DNA from: Denitrificimonas caeni
GTDB lineage: Bacteria > Pseudomonadota > Gammaproteobacteria > Pseudomonadales > Pseudomonadaceae
Direction: 5' to 3'
DNA length: 64,000 nt
NCBI RefSeq assembly: GCF_905120345.1
Contig: NZ_CAJHOA010000009.1
Coordinates: 1-64,000 of the forward strand
Under the pieces are notes generated by a model. The model made no database searches. It worked only from the letters and a program-made list of their open reading frames with translations, and was not told the DNA's origin. Positions 1 to 8,842 of this stretch are shown piece after piece (positions within the stretch are counted from its first letter, which is position 1; the number at the start of each line of letters is the position of its first letter). The translations under genes were made by a program, and so were the position numbers.

Positions 1-94
1 AGCGCGAACCTGTCAAGCTAATTTTTAAGTTATTTCCTTAAGAATCAACCTGTTACGTTAAGCTGTGAAACCTTGTTCGCCTAACGAGGTGCGC

Positions 95-160
95 ATTCTA
101 CAGCAGGAGCACTTCCTGTCAACAGCAATTACCAAGGAAATGCAAAATACTTCAAAAACG
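95..160 (-). promoter_or_regulatory. Strong leftward sigma-70 promoter, rRNA-operon type
   Basis: Read on the minus strand there is a perfect -35 TTGACA (117-122), a 16-bp spacer and a -10 TAGAAT (95-100), followed at once by a GCGC discriminator (91-94). Upstream of the -35 (123-160) the DNA is A/T-rich like an UP element. A second TTGACA lies further downstream at 11-16, as expected for a tandem P2 whose -10 is outside the window. This architecture (UP element, consensus hexamers, GC-rich discriminator) is that of stringently controlled rRNA P1 promoters. In Pseudomonas aeruginosa an rRNA operon lies next to pssA, so I infer that an rRNA operon starts to the left of the window. Confidence 0.65.
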
Positions 161-166
161 ACGTCT

Positions 167-1003
167 TTACTGCTCAACCTGACGCTTACGTAGACGCAAC
201 ATATACTGCACAGGACCTGAAGCGGCATAAACCAGGAACATAAGTAGCAGAATACGCGGTGGGTCACTGAATACAACAGCAAAAACTAAAACCACAACTA
301 AGATTGCTACAAAAGGCACGCGCCCTTTAAGATCAAGATCCTTAAAGCTGTAGTACTTAATATTACTCACCATCAACAAACCCGCTAATGCGACTAATAT
401 GGCAAACAAGATGATGACCGCAAATGGTAAGTCAGCGCCACCCACTCCTTCATCGCTAAACGCCCAAATAGCCCAAACCATACCAGCAACCAGCCCTGCA
501 GCGGCTGGACTGGCCAAACCAATAAACCAGCGCTTATCAACGATGCCTATTTGCGTATTAAAGCGTGCTAAACGCAAAGCAGCACAGGCTACATAGATAA
601 AGGCAATCGTCAGTCCAACATTACCCAGCTCTGACAGTGCCCACTGATAAGCAATAATCGCTGGTGCCAAACCAAACGCGACCATATCAGACAAAGAATC
701 GTACTCAGCACCAAAGGCGCTCTGCGTATTGGTTAACCGCGCCACTCGCCCATCTAAACCATCGAGCACCATAGCGACAAACACAGTTGCTGCGGCAACA
801 TAAAAATTTCCATTTATCGCACATATGATCGAATAAAACCCAGCAAACAGGTTAGCAGTGGTAAATAAATTCGGCAGCAAGTAGATACCTCTGTGCCGCA
901 CTTTGCGACCTTCGTTATCGTGGCCTTCTTCAACATGCTCATCTATAGGCAACAAACTCTCAATAGACGATGCGTTATCGTGTTCTTCAGGACGCTGATT
1001 CAT
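167..1003 (-). CDS. pssA: CDP-diacylglycerol--serine O-phosphatidyltransferase
   Basis: This inner-membrane enzyme makes phosphatidylserine from CDP-diacylglycerol and L-serine, the committed step to phosphatidylethanolamine. The 278-residue protein has a short charged N-terminus (about residues 1-40) and then several hydrophobic helices. The CDP-alcohol phosphotransferase signature DGX2ARX8GX3DX3D is complete and starts in the DGRVAR stretch near residue 84. The start is an ATG preceded by AAGGAAG. It lies downstream of ilvC in the same direction, but a strong terminator separates them, so it probably has its own promoter between about 1004 and 1084. The ilvC-pssA order is the Pseudomonas order. 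Confidence 0.93.
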   Translation of the reverse strand: MNQRPEEHDNASSIESLLPIDEHVEEGHDNEGRKVRHRGIYLLPNLFTTANLFAGFYSIICAINGNFYVAAATVFVAMVLDGLDGRVARLTNTQSAFGAEYDSLSDMVAFGLAPAIIAYQWALSELGNVGLTIAFIYVACAALRLARFNTQIGIVDKRWFIGLASPAAAGLVAGMVWAIWAFSDEGVGGADLPFAVIILFAILVALAGLLMVSNIKYYSFKDLDLKGRVPFVAILVVVLVFAVVFSDPPRILLLMFLVYAASGPVQYMLRLRKRQVEQ

Positions 1004-1084
1004 AAACTTCCTTAAGCTTCTCTAGGTAATAAACCAATCTATCTGGTAAGGGTATTATTTTATACTAAATAAGTACCTGAAACG

Positions 1085-1110
1085 AAAAACGCGGCCTAAG
1101 CCGCGTTTTT
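1085..1110 (-). terminator. Rho-independent terminator after ilvC
   Basis: An 11-bp perfect stem (1085-1095 with 1100-1110) has a CTAA loop, with T/A tracts on both sides. On the minus strand it follows the ilvC stop by about 15 bases and ends the ilvI-ilvH-ilvC transcript ahead of pssA. The flanking A and T runs would let it work in both directions. Confidence 0.88.
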
Positions 1111-1124
1111 CAATTGTAAGTAAA

Positions 1125-2150
<1,026 letters not shown>

Positions 2151-2157
2151 CTAATGT

Positions 2158-2177
2158 TGGAGAGCCCGCGCTCTCCA
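2158..2177 (-). other. Intercistronic hairpin between ilvH and ilvC
   Basis: An 8-bp perfect stem (2158-2165 with 2170-2177) has a 4-base loop. It lies directly upstream of the ilvC ribosome binding site in the operon transcript. It lacks a U tract, so it is more likely an mRNA-processing or stability element, or a partial attenuator, than a full terminator. Confidence 0.5.
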
Positions 2178-2185
2178 TGATTGAT

Positions 2186-2677
2186 TCAAAGGCTTAAAAC
2201 TTTATCGCCGCGCGCAATACCTGTCACACCACTGCGCACAACTTCTAAAATAGAGGCTGGACCAATTGCCTGAATAAAGCTGTCCAGCTTATCTGTTGTT
2301 CCTGTGAGTTGCACCGTGTAAAGACTTGGTGAAACATCAACAATCTGCCCCCTGAAAATATCAGCGGTACGCTTGATTTCTGCACGCTGAGCACCGCTGG
2401 CTTTTACTTTAACCAGCATCAACTCACGCTCAATGTGTGCACTTTCTGACAAATCGACCAATTTAACCACTTCGATCAGCTTATTAAGGTTCTTAGTGAT
2501 TTGCTCAATCACTTCCTCTTTACCAATCGTGGTTAAAGTTAGGCGCGACAGTGTTGGATCTTCTGTCGCAGCAACCGTCAAACTTTCAATATTGTAGTTA
2601 CGCTGAGAAAACAGGCCGATTACACGAGATAAGGCACCTGGCTCATTCTCCATCAGCAAAGAAATAATATGTCTCAT
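2186..2677 (-). CDS. ilvH: Acetolactate synthase small (regulatory) subunit
   Basis: This is the regulatory subunit of acetohydroxyacid synthase; it binds valine for feedback inhibition and activates the catalytic subunit. The 163-residue protein starts with the ACT-domain sequence MRHIISLLMENEPGALSRV, followed by the C-terminal ALS_ss_C domain. The reading frame extends 10 codons further upstream, but the family start is the ATG at 2677: the longer form would overlap ilvI, and an SD-like GGAG lies 11 bases before this ATG. Only two bases separate it from the ilvI stop, which implies translational coupling. The length equals that of P. aeruginosa IlvH. Confidence 0.95.
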   Translation of the reverse strand: MRHIISLLMENEPGALSRVIGLFSQRNYNIESLTVAATEDPTLSRLTLTTIGKEEVIEQITKNLNKLIEVVKLVDLSESAHIERELMLVKVKASGAQRAEIKRTADIFRGQIVDVSPSLYTVQLTGTTDKLDSFIQAIGPASILEVVRSGVTGIARGDKVLSL

Positions 2678-2679
2678 GA

Positions 2680-4404
2680 TTATGTCCGCTCCGTTTTGCT
2701 GAGCCACATATCACGCATTGCACCATCACGGATCTGCATTGGGTACACGTGCTCACTCGCATCAACTTGAATATCTAAGAATACCAAGCGATTTTTCATC
2801 GCAAAGGCTTCTTCCATTTTTGGCTTGAGATCTTTCAAGTCAGTAATACGCATACCCACATGACCATACGCCTCAACTAACTTAACAAAGTCAGGCAATG
2901 ACTCCATATAAGAGTGCGAATAGCGACTGTTGTAGACCATATCCTGCCACTGGCGAACCATGCCTAACACACCGTTATTCAAGTTGATAATCTTAACTGG
3001 CAGGTCATATTGCAAGCAGGTTGACAGCTCTTGGATATTCATCTGAATACTGCCTTCACCGGTCACGCAAGCAACGTCATCATCAGGAAAGCTCAGCTTA
3101 ACGCCCATCGCTGCAGGAAAACCAAAGCCCATCGTGCCTAAACCACCGGAGTTAATCCAACGATTAGGTTTATTGAAACGATAATATTGCGCAGCAAACA
3201 TCTGGTGCTGACCAACATCCGAGGTAACAAACGCATTACCGCCAGTCACTTCGCTCAAAGTTTCAATAACTGCTTGCGGCTTGATAACGTTGCCATCACC
3301 ACTGTCGTAGGGGAACATTTTACCGTTACCGCGCCACTCATCGATCTGCTTCCACCAGCTCGCAACAACATCTGGATTTGGCTGAGTTCCAATATCTTTT
3401 AGCGCGGCCAGCATATCGGCCAACACGCTATCAACCGGCCCAACAATCGGAATGTCAGCTTTAATCGTTTTCGAAATAGACGCTGGGTCAATATCAATAT
3501 GAATAATTTTTGCGTTAGGGCAGAATTTAGCGGCACCATTAATCACGCGGTCATCAAATCGCGCACCAACCGCCAACAACACGTCGCAATGATGCATGGC
3601 TAAGTTAGCGGTGTAGCTGCCATGCATCCCAAGCATGCCGAGGAACTGGCGGTCATCACCTGGAAAGCAACCCAAACCCATTAAGGTATTGGTCACTGGC
3701 ACATTGAGCAATTTAGCCATTTCAGTCAATGGCGTAGACGCACCACCTAAAATAACACCACCACCGGCATACACAACTGGACGCTTAGCAGCTAGCAACA
3801 TTTCTGCCGCTTTGCGAATTTGCCCAGAGTGCCCGCGAGTCGCTGGTGCATAAGAGCGCAACTTAGCTTTTTTAGGATAGCTGTATTCAAACTTATCAAT
3901 TGGATTAGTCATATCCTTAGGGATATCAATAACCACTGGACCAGGTCGACCTGACTCAGCTAAATAGAAAGCTTTTTTCATCACTTCAGGAATGTCTGAA
4001 GCATGCTTAATAATAAAACTGTGCTTAACAATCGGACGCGAAATACCGATCATATCGGTTTCTTGGAAAGCGTCTGTACCGACCATATCACTGGCCACTT
4101 GACCCGAGATAACAACCATCGGAATCGAGTCCATAAAGGCTGTCGCAATACCAGTTATCGCATTGGTCGCGCCTGGACCTGAAGTCACAAAAACAACACC
4201 CGCTTTACCAGTCGCGCGCGCATAGCCATCGGCCATATGCGTTGCCGCTTGTTCATGACGCACTAAAATATGCGTCAGAGCAGGCTCTTTGAATAATGCA
4301 TCGTAGATATGCAAGATGGCCCCACCTGGGTAGCCATAAATATATTTAACGCCTTGGTCGCGCAGTGAGCGAACAACCATTTCTGCGCCGGATAAAAGTT
4401 CCAC
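2680..4404 (-). CDS. ilvI: Acetolactate synthase large (catalytic) subunit
   Basis: This ThDP- and FAD-dependent enzyme condenses two pyruvates, or pyruvate with 2-oxobutyrate, in the first common step of branched-chain amino acid synthesis. The 574-residue protein has the N-terminal ThDP-binding half with the catalytic Glu in [15 protein letters not shown] near residue 50, a central FAD domain, and the C-terminal ThDP motif beginning [12 protein letters not shown]. The usual GDG is GEG here, which is common in this branch of the family. The start is GTG with AGAGGT six bases upstream. It heads the ilvI-ilvH-ilvC operon; annotation pipelines may call it ilvB. Confidence 0.95.
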   Translation of the reverse strand: MELLSGAEMVVRSLRDQGVKYIYGYPGGAILHIYDALFKEPALTHILVRHEQAATHMADGYARATGKAGVVFVTSGPGATNAITGIATAFMDSIPMVVISGQVASDMVGTDAFQETDMIGISRPIVKHSFIIKHASDIPEVMKKAFYLAESGRPGPVVIDIPKDMTNPIDKFEYSYPKKAKLRSYAPATRGHSGQIRKAAEMLLAAKRPVVYAGGGVILGGASTPLTEMAKLLNVPVTNTLMGLGCFPGDDRQFLGMLGMHGSYTANLAMHHCDVLLAVGARFDDRVINGAAKFCPNAKIIHIDIDPASISKTIKADIPIVGPVDSVLADMLAALKDIGTQPNPDVVASWWKQIDEWRGNGKMFPYDSGDGNVIKPQAVIETLSEVTGGNAFVTSDVGQHQMFAAQYYRFNKPNRWINSGGLGTMGFGFPAAMGVKLSFPDDDVACVTGEGSIQMNIQELSTCLQYDLPVKIINLNNGVLGMVRQWQDMVYNSRYSHSYMESLPDFVKLVEAYGHVGMRITDLKDLKPKMEEAFAMKNRLVFLDIQVDASEHVYPMQIRDGAMRDMWLSKTERT

Positions 4405-4783
4405 AGTAACACCTCTAAAACGCCAGAATAGCGCCCCTCATCAAGGGCAATCTGATTGTAGGTTGCTGTCATTTGCAGCATGGATGCCGGTGATTGCCGA
4501 CTACCCAGCCACTTAAATAAAGCAGCATAGAGAAACCCGAATGTCTAAAGATTCCTCACCCAGCGCGAGGTAACGCGATACGGGTATAGCGGGCGGCACG
4601 GGTACGCACCTCATGAACTAACGCTATAAGCGCCTTTTTGAGGCGAACTTTACAGCAATCTATGAATTGTTCGTATTCAGCAGCCGCAAGTCAAGCACTA
4701 CGAGACAATTCTCTCGGTTCTTGGGCTATTTATTGTCTATGATAGATATTTATAGGCCTTGTGCGCAACCACAAGGTTACCCT
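4405..4783. other. Divergent noncoding region between ilvI and the DUF4124 gene
   Basis: This stretch must contain the leftward ilvI promoter and leader and the rightward promoter for the DUF4124 gene. I see a short inverted repeat (CGCCT/AGGCG, about 4631-4644) and no convincing T-box, leader peptide rich in Ile/Leu/Val, or rho-independent attenuator. No promoter could be fixed with confidence. Confidence 0.4.
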
Positions 4784-4879
4784 ATGAGCTTTTACGCTAT
4801 ATTAAGGCTCTTATTTGCCTTATCTCTATTTGGCTTTTTGCACACACAGTATAAGGAAATTGCATGCGCTGTTTTATAA
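4784..4879 (+). CDS. Possible 31-residue hydrophobic peptide
   Basis: A short frame starts with an ATG preceded by AAGG at good spacing and encodes a 31-residue peptide that is mostly hydrophobic (YAILRLLFALSLFGFL), like a single membrane segment. It overlaps the first 16 bases of the DUF4124 gene in another frame, so it could be a translated upstream ORF coupled to it. There is no family match I recognise. Chance occurrence is quite possible. Confidence 0.25.
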   Translation: MSFYAILRLLFALSLFGFLHTQYKEIACAVL

Positions 4880-5316
4880 CGACTGCCAGCCTTTTATTAT
4901 TGCTTAGCTCTTCACTAATCGCCGCTCCTATTTACAAATGGGAAGACGCGCACGGTGTGACTCATTTTGGTTCAGAACCTCCAGCTAACCAAACAGCCGA
5001 AAGCATCAATAGAACTTTTTCTCAACCTAAGCCAAGCCAAAAAACAGCCGCTCAAGTAACAGCTGAAGAAATCAAGACCAGCGCTGACATACAAGCTGAG
5101 ATCGATCGCCAAGTACGCAAACAAGTTGCCGAGGAGGAAATCACTCTACGCAAGTATTGCACAGAGGTTCGCTATAACCTCTCACAGTTAGAAAACAACC
5201 CTCGAGTTTTGGCCGAAATCGACGGTAAACCTACGCGGCTTAGCGAAGAGCAACGCCAAGCACGTATCGCTGAACTGAAAAAAATTATTAGCGAGCGCTG
5301 CGTTGACGTTAAATAA
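4864..5316 (+). CDS. DUF4124 domain-containing periplasmic protein
   Basis: The 150-residue protein has a cleavable signal peptide (MRCFITTASLLLLLSSSLIAA, about residues 1-20) followed directly by a DUF4124 domain (PIYKWEDAHGVTHFGSEPP, about 21-45). This small beta domain is common in exported proteobacterial proteins and its function is unknown. The remainder is polar and predicted helical. The ATG is preceded by AAGGA. Proteins of this type occur beside ilvI in Pseudomonas. The gene ends about 30 bases before the convergent YqcC-family gene, with no clear terminator between. Confidence 0.8.
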   Translation: MRCFITTASLLLLLSSSLIAAPIYKWEDAHGVTHFGSEPPANQTAESINRTFSQPKPSQKTAAQVTAEEIKTSADIQAEIDRQVRKQVAEEEITLRKYCTEVRYNLSQLENNPRVLAEIDGKPTRLSEEQRQARIAELKKIISERCVDVK

Positions 5317-5343
5317 CAACGCAGCGACATCACCCTCAACCCG

Positions 5344-5685
5344 CTAATGCAGCACATTCGCGCCAACAATGGCTGTATCGATACGCTTCAAACAACTCAG
5401 TAAACGAGTTGTTTGCGCCAGCTGATCACGATAAACCACTTCGGCCATATCACAAATCGCACACTGACTCGGCAAGGCCTGATCAGCCAGCAAAATACTC
5501 TGCATCCGCGGTATAAACAGCCACTGTAACCACTCTGCAAACTCCAACGTGTCAACGCAAAAAGGCTGCTGGCTTTGCAGAGCTTGTGCACTTGGTGCTT
5601 GCTGCTGCCACCAACCTAATTGTTGCAACTCATCTTGCAACTCAGCCAATAGCGCCATCAAGAAAAATTTGCGCTGAGCAACCAT
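5344..5685 (-). CDS. YqcC family protein (DUF446)
   Basis: A 113-residue soluble protein of the YqcC/DUF446 family, small helical proteins of unknown function in gammaproteobacteria. The family pattern is seen in the FCVDTLEFAEWLQWLFIPRM segment (residues about 41-60) and the following ILLADQALPSQC. Its ATG overlaps the stop of the upstream TPR lipoprotein gene by one base (TAATG), so the two are translationally coupled and form the tail of the mrcB transcript. In E. coli yqcC neighbours truC; here it sits with cell-wall genes. Confidence 0.8.
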   Translation of the reverse strand: MVAQRKFFLMALLAELQDELQQLGWWQQQAPSAQALQSQQPFCVDTLEFAEWLQWLFIPRMQSILLADQALPSQCAICDMAEVVYRDQLAQTTRLLSCLKRIDTAIVGANVLH

Positions 5686-6368
5686 TATAAGTTAACCCTT
5701 GCGCGGTTCTGTGCTTCTTGCGCGCCAGATGTATTACCTTGCTGCGCACGTGCACGAGCGATCAAGTCCCACAGTCCAGCTTGCAACGCAGGACGCCCAT
5801 TGCTATAGCTTAGGCCGCGCTGAGCCAACTGCTCAGCCTGCCCTGCATCACCTTGCGCCAAGCGCACTTCAGCTAAGCGGTATAGCACTTGCGGCTCGCG
5901 TGGTGCAATACGCTGCGCACGTTCAAGACTTGACGCAGCACCATTAAAATCACCACTGCCTTGCTGTTGTTTGGCTGTGGTTAATAACGCTAATACCGCG
6001 CCATCAAGCTGCTCGTCTGCGGCTAAGCGTGCTTGATTGCCAATCGGCATTGGTGATGTTGGCGCTGGAGCTGCTGTGCTAGGTGTGCTTGAAATGGAGT
6101 CAGCATGGTATACCTCAATGCCGCCAATTGGAGCGCTAGGCACAGCGTAGGTTTGCACTGCTTCACTCTCGCCTTGAGGCATCACGGTTACCGTGGGCTG
6201 CTGAGCAGTTTGTGCTGTGCCAGCAGATTGACGTGCTCGATTGTCACGCATCGCACCAGGCGTTAGCGGTCCACCACTTTCCACAACGGGTATTGCTCGC
6301 TGCTGCGAGCCAGCACAACCGGCCAAAAGCGTCACTAATGCAATTAAAATGATGGCATGCTTACTCAC
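5685..6368 (-). CDS. Tetratricopeptide-repeat lipoprotein
   Basis: The 227-residue protein starts with a lipoprotein signal peptide and lipobox (LLAGC, cysteine at about residue 18). A long low-complexity linker rich in Gln, Pro and Ala follows, then two or three TPR-like helical hairpins (about residues 125-220). The start is GTG with AGGA six bases upstream; the stop overlaps the yqcC start. Its position 18 bases after mrcB suggests an outer-membrane lipoprotein that assists PBP1b, by analogy with the lipoprotein activators of PBP1b; TPR lipoproteins are found at this locus in Pseudomonas. A direct role as an activator is inference. Confidence 0.8.
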   Translation of the reverse strand: MSKHAIILIALVTLLAGCAGSQQRAIPVVESGGPLTPGAMRDNRARQSAGTAQTAQQPTVTVMPQGESEAVQTYAVPSAPIGGIEVYHADSISSTPSTAAPAPTSPMPIGNQARLAADEQLDGAVLALLTTAKQQQGSGDFNGAASSLERAQRIAPREPQVLYRLAEVRLAQGDAGQAEQLAQRGLSYSNGRPALQAGLWDLIARARAQQGNTSGAQEAQNRARVNL

Positions 6369-6386
6369 GTTTATTCCTCATAGCTA

Positions 6387-8729
6387 TTAATTTAACCAAC
6401 TGCGAATCCAACTTTTAACCGATTCAACAGGCGCAATCTCATACGCAGGCTTATCGCAAGACTCGCCGGCTAAAGGCTCGCTACCGCCAATATACGGCAT
6501 TTGTACGGCACCCGGACAACCTTTCGCACTGCCTAAACCAGAATAAGCATCAACCCACGCCATCACCACATTACCCGGTGGCGTCATATTCAAGGAGCTT
6601 GGCGCGGCGGTCTGCATAAAATTCGCCCAGACCTGTAGAGCTCCGCTGGCACCGGTCAGCGGTGTTTGGCCATTATCATCACGCCCCATCCACACCACAG
6701 CCAACAAATCCTGACCAAAACCGGCAAACCAACTATCACGCGAATCATTACTGGTACCGGTTTTTCCCGCCAAGACCACTGAAGACGGCACTCGGTTATA
6801 CACTGAGCGGCCAGTTCCTTCAGTCATCACGCGACGCATTGCTTCTTGAGTTAAATAAATCGCGCCCGCATCAAAACGTTGCTCCACCGTATAGGGATAA
6901 CGCCCTAAAGGCTCACCCTCTGCCGTTAAAACACTGCGAATAGCACGCAAGGGTGTATTAAAACCACCATTGGCAATGGTTTGGTACATGCCGGCCACCT
7001 CAATCGGGGTCAAGCTGCCGGCACCCAACAGCATCGAGGGATAGGCTGGCCAATCACGCTCAACACCCAGTTTACGCAGCGTTTGCAAGACGCGAGGCAC
7101 GCCCATTTCCAAGCCGAGCTTTGCTGTTGAGAGGTTATACGACTGCGCCAAGCCTTGATATAAAAATACCGTACCATGCTCTTTACGATCATAGTTTTGC
7201 GGCGTCCAAACTTTACCATTTTGGCTTTTAACGGAAAAAGACTCATCTTGGATGTAGCGGGTCAAGGTGTACTGGCTGGGCTGCTCTAAAGCCGTGAGAT
7301 AGATAGCAGGCTTCACTAGCGAACCAATTGGGCGTAGCGCATCTAAAGCGCGATTAAAACCCGCATAGCGTGGGAGACGACTACCTAGCAGCGCCAGCAC
7401 TTCACCGGTTTCTGGATTGCTGACCAGCATCGCCGACTCGACCTTATCGATTTCTTTGCGCCCTGCCAGTTGCTTATAGGTTTTATCTAACGCCTCTTCT
7501 GCTTTGCGCTGCAGGATCGGGTCAAAACTGGTAAAGATACGCAATCCTTCTTCGGTTAAATCTTGATCACGGTAGTCTTCGCGTAATTGACGCTTTACCA
7601 GATCAACAAAGCCAGGATAAGTCGTGTTAGCAAGACTGCCACGTGTAGTAATACCCAGCGGCTGCTTCTTCGCATGACTCGCCTGTTCAGTATCAACAAC
7701 TCCTTGCTCTGCCAATAAATCAATCACTAAATTACGGCGCTCAAGAGCACGCTCTGGCTGACGGCGAGGATTATAGTAAGACGGCCCCTTAACCATACCG
7801 ACCAAGAGAGCTACTTGATGCAACTTCAACTCAGGCAGTGGCTGACTAAAAAAGTACTGACTGGCCAAACCAAATCCATGTACCGCACGCTGTCCGTCTT
7901 GACCTAAAAAGACCTCATTAAGGTAGGCCTCTAAGATTTCTGCTTTACTGTAATGCACTTCAATCAGCAGCGACATCAAGGCTTCAGTCACTTTACGCGT
8001 TAAGGTGCGCTCATTACTGAGAAAGAAGTTTTTCACCAACTGCTGAGTCAGCGTACTACCACCTTGGCGTAGCGAACCAGACGAAGTATTAACCCATAAG
8101 GCGCGCGCGATAGACTTTAAAGAAACGCCATGGTGAGTATAAAAATCGCGATCTTCCACGGCAATCAGTGCTTGCGGCAATAAGTCAGGCACTTGATCCA
8201 AACGAACCAAGATACGGTCTTCCTGATGCGCAGGGTATAAGCCGCCAACCAGTAAAGGCTCAAGGCGCGCCACCGCTAAAGGCGTCCCGTTCGAGAGCGC
8301 CAAGCTTGCTACGCTACTGCCAGAAAAGCTCACTCGAAGCGCTTGCGCAGGCTCAGCCCCCTCATAAAATTGAAAGCCTCGAGTATGCAACTCAACGGTA
8401 TTGCCATTGACAGCGACAGCACCGGAACTCTTTGCTGAAGACTCGTTACGGTAGCCTAAAGCGTTCAACTCGGTTAAAAAGTCTTGTTTATTAAGCTTTT
8501 GCCCAGCGAATAACTCTAAGGGCCGCGCATAGACTTTGGCAGGAACCGTCCAGCGCTTGCCAGAAAACTTCTCTTGCACAATGGCATCTAAATACATCAG
8601 GACACCAGCAAGCACTACAACAGCGACGATAGACAGCTTAACAAACAAGCCCAGCCAGCGACCTGAAGTTCTTGCTTTACGCTGGTTTGCAGTCTTTTTA
8701 GAAGACCGAGAAGTTGATTTTCGAGTCAT
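6387..8729 (-). CDS. mrcB: Bifunctional penicillin-binding protein 1b
   Basis: This class A PBP polymerises lipid II and cross-links peptidoglycan at the periplasmic face of the inner membrane. In order, the 780-residue protein has a basic cytoplasmic tail (1-25), one membrane segment (26-48), a UB2H-like domain (about 65-150) for lipoprotein activators, a GT51 transglycosylase with the catalytic Glu in AVEDRDFYTHHG (E192), and a transpeptidase with Ser470 in GSLVKP, the SYNLS motif and KTGTS. The catalytic motifs are intact. It is the first gene of a unit with the TPR lipoprotein and yqcC. Confidence 0.95.
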   Translation of the reverse strand: MTRKSTSRSSKKTANQRKARTSGRWLGLFVKLSIVAVVVLAGVLMYLDAIVQEKFSGKRWTVPAKVYARPLELFAGQKLNKQDFLTELNALGYRNESSAKSSGAVAVNGNTVELHTRGFQFYEGAEPAQALRVSFSGSSVASLALSNGTPLAVARLEPLLVGGLYPAHQEDRILVRLDQVPDLLPQALIAVEDRDFYTHHGVSLKSIARALWVNTSSGSLRQGGSTLTQQLVKNFFLSNERTLTRKVTEALMSLLIEVHYSKAEILEAYLNEVFLGQDGQRAVHGFGLASQYFFSQPLPELKLHQVALLVGMVKGPSYYNPRRQPERALERRNLVIDLLAEQGVVDTEQASHAKKQPLGITTRGSLANTTYPGFVDLVKRQLREDYRDQDLTEEGLRIFTSFDPILQRKAEEALDKTYKQLAGRKEIDKVESAMLVSNPETGEVLALLGSRLPRYAGFNRALDALRPIGSLVKPAIYLTALEQPSQYTLTRYIQDESFSVKSQNGKVWTPQNYDRKEHGTVFLYQGLAQSYNLSTAKLGLEMGVPRVLQTLRKLGVERDWPAYPSMLLGAGSLTPIEVAGMYQTIANGGFNTPLRAIRSVLTAEGEPLGRYPYTVEQRFDAGAIYLTQEAMRRVMTEGTGRSVYNRVPSSVVLAGKTGTSNDSRDSWFAGFGQDLLAVVWMGRDDNGQTPLTGASGALQVWANFMQTAAPSSLNMTPPGNVVMAWVDAYSGLGSAKGCPGAVQMPYIGGSEPLAGESCDKPAYEIAPVESVKSWIRSWLN

Positions 8730-8842
8730 ACTACTAATTACACCTGTTTTGTTTCAGTTCAAAATGCATGTTGTTATAGTTTGCACAGTTGCCCACAGTT
8801 GCCATAATGAAGGCATTATTTTATTACTCTGAAGGATCACCT

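Noticed and set aside
2680-4404. GEG instead of GDG in the IlvI ThDP motif as a possible loss of function
   Set aside because: This variant is common in the pseudomonad branch and other catalytic residues are intact.
4275-4481. Leftward frame overlapping ilvI, considered as an attenuator leader peptide
   Set aside because: It is not enriched enough in Ile, Leu and Val codons, runs deep into ilvI in another frame, and no terminator/antiterminator pair is seen.
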